From contig NC_058520.1 in NCBI RefSeq assembly GCF_904849725.1, forward strand, positions 348,189,670 to 348,253,669: DNA of 64,000 nt. The letters run 5' to 3'. The stretch comes from Hordeum vulgare subsp. vulgare (Eukaryota > Streptophyta > Magnoliopsida > Poales > Poaceae). Position numbers and translations under genes: made by a program. The number at the start of each line of letters is the position of its first letter. Position 1 is the stretch's first letter. Shown here piece by piece: positions 59,015-64,000 of the stretch. The notes beneath the pieces were generated by a model. It ran no database searches and had not been told where the DNA came from. It worked only from the letters and a program-made list of their open reading frames with translations.

Positions 59015-61266
59015 TGTATCAAGTACCGGCCCCGGTCGTCACACCAGCCATCGTGGAGTTGACGGCCACCATTATCCCTGCCATGAAGACGACGGCTTGC
59101 CGAGGCGGCTCATTGGACTGCCGAGCAGTCTCATTTTCGGAGTAACCCCCGAGACCACCATCGAAGAGCGGGTAGATTGATTTAGTGTCTCCAACCGAGG
59201 AATCACTGTTGGAGTAGACGAGGTTATCACCGCTAGCTGCAGAGTTATCCGTGAGGTTAACTCCTTGAGTGAAGCCGATGAAGACATGATCCCAGCCGAC
59301 TTGAACTCGGACAGGTCAGGCACGCCGAGCCGGCTCAACGTTATCAGTGCAGATGTCCGACTCAAGTCCTAATCCGTCAATTTTGCTCTTGAAGACGTGG
59401 ATCTTGTGAAAGGGAATCCAGTACCGGTACTCAATTGAGTCGGTCTCGGGATCCCAGCCTGCATCGTCGATGTAAAGCTTTTTGCAACGACCCTTGGTCA
59501 TTTGACCGATCGCGTATCCCTCGATCCCTAGAAGAGCTCCCTCCAAGAATGCAAGACCATCGTGCCCTGGCCTCACGATGGGCGTCAACTATTGTAGTTT
59601 TGTTACGGCAGATGTACTAGCGACATGACTAAGTCTCGAAGCCATCACAACTAAGTGATTGCTTGGATGGGGTTGATCGGAAACGAGAGGCGAGAGTTTA
59701 CCCAGGATCGGCCCCTCCGATGGAGGTAAAATCCTATGTCGTGCTTGTGTGTCTAATGATGATGATCTCGATTACAAGTGTTCGGAATCGCTAACCTAGC
59801 TCTCGAGTCTTTCTTTTTACTCTTTCTCCCTCAGGGTCTCCCCTTTATATATAGATCGAAGCCATGGGTTACAATAGAGTCCGGGTCGTATTAAGGCCCG
59901 TACCTTAGTCTACTTCCTATCTATCTTGTCTTCCAAGTAAGGGATACTTCTCACACCTTCCTACTTAAACCAGCCCTCCAAATACTAGGCTATAAGTCGG
60001 CCTTATGGTTGATTCGCCTCATGGGCCTTGAGCTTCAGGGTTAACCGCGACCCGTACAATGATTATAGTTATGTGTCGCTAATGGGTGGTTGGTATTATC
60101 CTGGCCGGGTCATAGCATGGGTATATCCCTAACAAGTCTCCATCCAGGGAAAATAAATAGATCGAGGGTGGGTTCATCGGAGTAGAGCATCACCACCTGC
60201 TCCGTTGTGGCTTGGAGAGCCATGGCATTCTCGATCCGTCGCTGGAGCCGTGAGCACCTAGAGCGCTTGCGACCACGTCTAGTCAGAAGAAGTGGTGATG
60301 CATGGTATTAGACCGACGACTGAGGGATAGAACCCTGAACTGAGATGCACTAAAGCACGCCACGCCGCGGATGGGCAACGCCTCCGCGTCCAACAGAGCT
60401 TTCTGCAGCCACATCGAATCATCGGTGATGAAGATGAGCGAAGCCAACCAAATCTCTCCGCCAATGATCATGATGATGATGACAAGATCCCGCTTGCGTC
60501 GGAAATCGCTAGACGCACTGCCCATGGTGGGAGACAATACTGAGGCAATGATTCTAACAATGAGTACCATGGGTATGAACTAGGGGCGAAGCCTAGCTAC
60601 GGCGCAAGTGTATCACTCGGATTTAGTGAGTTCGGGCCCCTCTTAGAGGGATAAAAACCCTATGTCTCGTGCTCGGGGCTTTGTGTTTTCCCTGGGGTAT
60701 GATTACAAGAGGGTGTTGAACCCTTGTTCCGGAGCTGAGGGCTTGCTTATATAAAGTGTGTCATGCCGCATTAGTGAGCCGTTTCAAGGACAATTAATAA
60801 GCATAACTACGAGTGCTACTAGCGAAGGTAGCTCCAACTATAGAAGTTACACGTAGCGGTAGCTATGACTACACTTCATGCGTGGTATTAAGTCCCTTGG
60901 CCGTTGAAGCTCCCACCTCGCCCTAACACCATCTCTGACCGAGTTTCTATGCCAAGCCAACTAGAGGGAAGACATCCGAGTGACCTAATGTATTCGAGTG
61001 GATTCCATGATGTACGCATCTGAATGCGCATGTGGTCCTTGGACCTTTAATCCAGGTGTGAGGCCCTACGTGGGCCATAGATGTCAGGTTCGTGGTCCTG
61101 CCACTAGTAGGTTACCCCATCACCACCTGCATTTGCCATCTCGCTGTCAGGGGCACCACATCGGAGTAGGCCCTATAGCAGCGCAGACATCTCCCGCGTC
61201 TATTGGGACATGACAATGTCACTGTCGTGTGGAACCCGTGGCTGGTGGGCCAAACGTGCACGTGGT
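59015..61266. other. Unclassified repetitive DNA with two related modules
   Basis: No LTR pair, TIR or known domain recognised. Two diverged copies of one module, near 59700 and 60630, share GG-CCCCTC, AAAA-CCCTATGTC and GATTACAAG, each followed by a TATA-like stretch (TTTATATATAG at about 59846, CTTATATAAAG at about 60748). Short minus-strand frames are present (see 59316-59588). Such sequence is familiar from Triticeae repeats, but I cannot name the family. Confidence 0.4.
59316..59588 (-). CDS. Hypothetical TE-derived ORF fragment (90 aa)
   Basis: Minus-strand frame of 90 codons with protein-like composition, including GHDGLAFLEGALLGIEGY and GWDPETDSIEYRYWIPFHKI. No motif that I recognise. 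The sequence downstream (59072-59315) reads on only in another frame, so it may be part of a decayed transposon gene. No promoter or partner gene is evident. It could also be a chance ORF. Confidence 0.25.
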   Translation of the reverse strand: MTPIVRPGHDGLAFLEGALLGIEGYAIGQMTKGRCKKLYIDDAGWDPETDSIEYRYWIPFHKIHVFKSKIDGLGLESDICTDNVEPARRA

Positions 61267-62124
61267 TGATGACCCACAAGTGTACGGGATCTATCGTAGT
61301 CCTTTCGATAAGTAAGAGTGTCGAACCCAACGAGGAGCAGAAGGATCTGACAAGTGGTTTTCAGCAAGGTATTCCCTCCAAGCACTGAAATTATCGGTAA
61401 CAGATAGTTGTGTGATAAGATGATTCATAGCAAGTAGCAAGTAACAAAGGTGCAGCAAGATGGCCCAATCCCTTTTGTAGCAAGGGACAAGCCTGGACAA
61501 ACTCTTATAGGCGGTGAAGCGCTCCCAAGGACACATGGGAATTTCTATCAAGCTAGTTTTCATCATGTTCATATGATTCGCGTTCGCTACTTTGATAGTT
61601 TGATATGTGGCTGGACCGGTGCTTGGGTGCTGCCCTTACTTGGACAAACATCCCACTTATGATTAACCCCTCTCGCAAGCATCCGCAACTACGAAATAAG
61701 AATTAAGACAAAGTCTAACCATAACATTAAACTAGTGGATCCAAATCAGCCCCTTACGAAGCAACGCATAAACTAGGGTTTAAGCTTCTGTCACTCTAGC
61801 AACCCATCGTCTACTTATTACTTCAGAATGCCTTCCTCTAGGCCCAAATAATGGTGAAGTGTCATGTAGTCGACGTTCACATAACACCATTAGAGGAGAG
61901 ACAACATAAAACACATCAAAATATCGAACGAATACCAAATTCACATGACTACTTATAGCAAGACTTATCCCATGTCCTCAGGAACAAAAGTGACTACTGA
62001 ATAGCATCAAGGATCTGAACATATAATCTTCCATCGAGTAATCCAACTAGCATCAACTACAAAGAGTAATTAACACTACTAGCAACCTTACAAGTACCAA
62101 TCGGAGTCGCGAGACGGAGATTGG
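61267..62124 (-). repeat. Sabrina/WHAM-type LTR fragment (3' part)
   Basis: Collinear with 7360-8240 with several small indels. Ends at 61267 with the inverted terminus (minus strand GGGTCATCA). No primer site lies to its left, so this is a 3' or solo LTR end. Interrupted at 62124 by the next element. Confidence 0.88.
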
Positions 62125-63621
62125 TGATACGTCTCCAACGTATCTATAATTTTTTATGGTTTCATGCTATTATCTTGTCAAACTTTGGATGTTTTGTATG
62201 CCTTTTATATATTTTTTTGGGACTAACTTATTAACTCAGTACCAAGTGCCAGTTCCTATTTGTCCGTGTTTTTGACCCTTTTCAGAGGAGGATTTTAAAC
62301 GGAGTCCAAACGGAATAAAACTTCAGAAAAGATTTTTTCCGAAACAGAAGACGATCGGGAGACTTGAGAACCAAGGCAGAGGGTCACCAGGGACCCCACA
62401 AGTCCCCTAGCCACGGCCAGGGGGGGCACGCCTCCCAGGCTTGTGGGCTCCCTCGGCCTCCTCTGCCCTAGGTCTTTCGCCTATATATTCCCTAAAATCC
62501 CAAAAAAAATGAGGAGATCAACGAAAACACTTTTCCACCGCCGCAAGCTTCTGCCTTCGCAAGATCCCATCTGGGGCACGTTCTGGTGCCCTGCCGGAGG
62601 GGAGATTCGGATACGGAGGGCTTCATCATCAACACCATGACCTCTCCGATGATGCGTGAGTAGTTCACCATAGACCTACGGGTCCATAGCTAGTAGCTAG
62701 ATGGCTTCTTCTCTCTCTTGGATCTTCAATACAAAGTTCTCCATGATCTTCATGGATATCTATCCGATGTAATCTTCTTTTGCGGTGTGTTTGTCGAGAT
62801 CCGATGAATTGTGGATTTATGATCAGATTATCTATGAATCTTATTTGAGTTTCTTCTGATCTCTCTTATGCATGATTTCATATCCTTGTAATTCTCTTCG
62901 AGTTCTGGGTTTTGTTTGGCCAACTTGATCTATGATTCTTGCAATGGGAGAAGTGCTTGGTTTTGGGTTCATATCATGCGGTGACCTCACCCAGTGATAG
63001 AAGGGGTAGCGAGGCACGCATCATGTTGTTTCCATCAAGGCTAAAAAGATGCGGTTTTCATCATTGGTTTGAGTTTATCCCTCTACATCATGTCATCTTG
63101 CTTAAGGCGTTACTCTGTTCGTCATGAACTCAATACACTAGATGCATGCTGGATAGCGTTCGATGTGTGGAGTAATAGTAGTAGATGCAGAAAGTATCGG
63201 TCTACTTGTCTTGGACGTGATGCCTATATGTATGATCATTGCCTTGGATATCATCATGGCTTTGCACGGTTCTATCAATTGCTCGACAGTAATTTGTTCA
63301 CCCACCGTAATATTTCCTATTTTGAGAGAAGCCTCTAGTGAACACTATGGCTCTCGGGTCTACTTCACACCATATTTCCAGCCTTACTCTTTTACTTCGT
63401 TGCACTTTCCGCCTTCAGATCTCACTTTGCAATCAATCTTGAAGGGATTGACAACCCGTTTATAGCATTGGGTGCAAGCACTTTTGTGTTTGCGCAGGTA
63501 CTTTGGACTTGACGAGATTCTCCTACTGGATTGATACCTTGGTTCTCAAACTGAGGGAAATACTTACTGCTCCTGTGCTGCATCACCCTTTCCTCTTCAA
63601 GGGAAAAACCAGCGCAAGCCA
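62125..63621 (+). repeat. 5' LTR of the right-hand Athila-type element
   Basis: About 1.5 kb, collinear with the solo LTR at 37312-38799. The 3' terminus is not a clean CA; 63621 is chosen by alignment. TATA box CTATATATTC at 62481-62490. Confidence 0.82.
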
Positions 63622-63644
63622 AGTCTCCGTCAACGTGCCTATTT

Positions 63645-63700
63645 CTGGCGTTGTTGTTTGAGAAATAGGAGAAGGATTTCTGGCACCATTGCCGAGGAGG
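63645..63700 (+). promoter_or_regulatory. Two primer-site-like modules (tRNA-Asp type)
   Basis: TTTCTGGCGTTGTTG (TGG at 63645) and TTTCTGGCACCATTGCCGAGG (TGG at 63681). The second is the better match to the tRNA-Asp primer site; both are mutated. Confidence 0.65.
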
Positions 63701-63916
63701 ATCAAGTCAAGAACTCATCCAAGTAAGTGTCGCAAACTCATCTCTTGCATTTACTTTTTTGCCTCTCGTTTTCCTCTCCCCCACTTCTGAAATACAAAAA
63801 AAAATTAAAAATATTTTCCTTTTTCGTTCGCCCTTTTCTTTCGCTTGCTTTCTGTTCGCTTGTGTGTTATGTGCCTTCAATATGCTTGCATCTTCGCTTT
63901 CTGAAAATCTAGTGAT

Positions 63917-64000
63917 ATGGATCCTCATCCACTTGCTAATCTCTTTAAGAGATCCACTTATGTGGAACCAATTGCTAGTGAGTTGAGTGCACTTAACTTT
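63917..64000 (+). CDS. Start of a gag-like ORF, cut by the window edge
   Basis: ATG at 63917, open to the last base (28 codons): MDPHPLANLFKRSTYVEPIA and on. It lies about 215 bases after the second primer-site module, where Athila-type gag begins. Too short for a domain call; the position is the main argument. Confidence 0.45.
   Translation, partial: MDPHPLANLFKRSTYVEPIASELSALNF

Larger units (their letters stand above)
62125..64000 (+). mobile_element. Athila-type element, 5' end, runs off the window
   Basis: Starts with TGATACGTCTCCAACGTATC inside the Sabrina-type LTR. It has an LTR (to about 63621), two primer-site-like modules, an untranslated leader and what looks like the start of gag at 63917. 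Same group as the elements at 37312 and 55019. Confidence 0.85.

Noticed and set aside
63727..63912. 61-codon ORF in the leader of the right-hand element
   Set aside because: Low-complexity hydrophobic translation of a T/C-rich untranslated leader; the better gag start is at 63917.

Overview
The window is a transposable-element island from a large grass genome, almost certainly Triticeae (wheat, barley, rye or Aegilops). The evidence is an Angela/BARE-1/WIS-type Copia LTR starting TGTTGGAAATATGCCC, several Athila-lineage Gypsy LTRs starting TGATACGTC, and Gypsy chromoviruses with LTRs of about 4 kb. I see no host gene, rRNA gene or intact tRNA gene. Family names are recognition from memory; the structures (LTR pairs, target-site duplications, primer sites, domain order) are read from the sequence.

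Left part, 1-45225, is a stack of nested insertions. A minus-strand Angela-type Copia element (9792-45225) is the host. Its 3' LTR was hit by a plus-strand Angela element, of which only the LTR end 8872-9791 is in the window. That element was hit in turn by a minus-strand Athila-lineage Gypsy element (1-8871, leaving the window on the left). The Copia gag was split by a plus-strand chromovirus (14476-28436; TSD CGCGG). The Copia 5' LTR was split by a second plus-strand chromovirus-like element (31979-45096; TSD TCTAT), whose decayed interior holds a solo LTR (37312-38799; TSD CTACC).

Right part, 45226-64000, is a patchwork of fragments: a long minus-orientation LTR-like block with three near-identical 667-bp tandem units (45226-50552); a repeat with TCGGTGGTACCGA palindromes (50553 to about 51530); a gag-only Athila-type element (about 51531-56568); three LTR pieces (56569-59014); unclassified repetitive DNA (59015-61266); a Sabrina-type LTR fragment (61267-62124); and the start of another Athila-type element running off the right edge (62125-64000).

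Every pol gene carries stops or frameshifts, so nothing here looks able to move by itself. The main intact reading frame is a 254-codon ORF between the primer site and gag of the 14476-28436 element. The items I would check first are that ORF, the 667-bp triplication, the repeated primer-site and polypurine modules in the Athila-type elements, the long inverted repeat made by the two opposed Angela LTRs, and the mismatch between decayed coding and still-paired LTRs in the 31979-45096 element.
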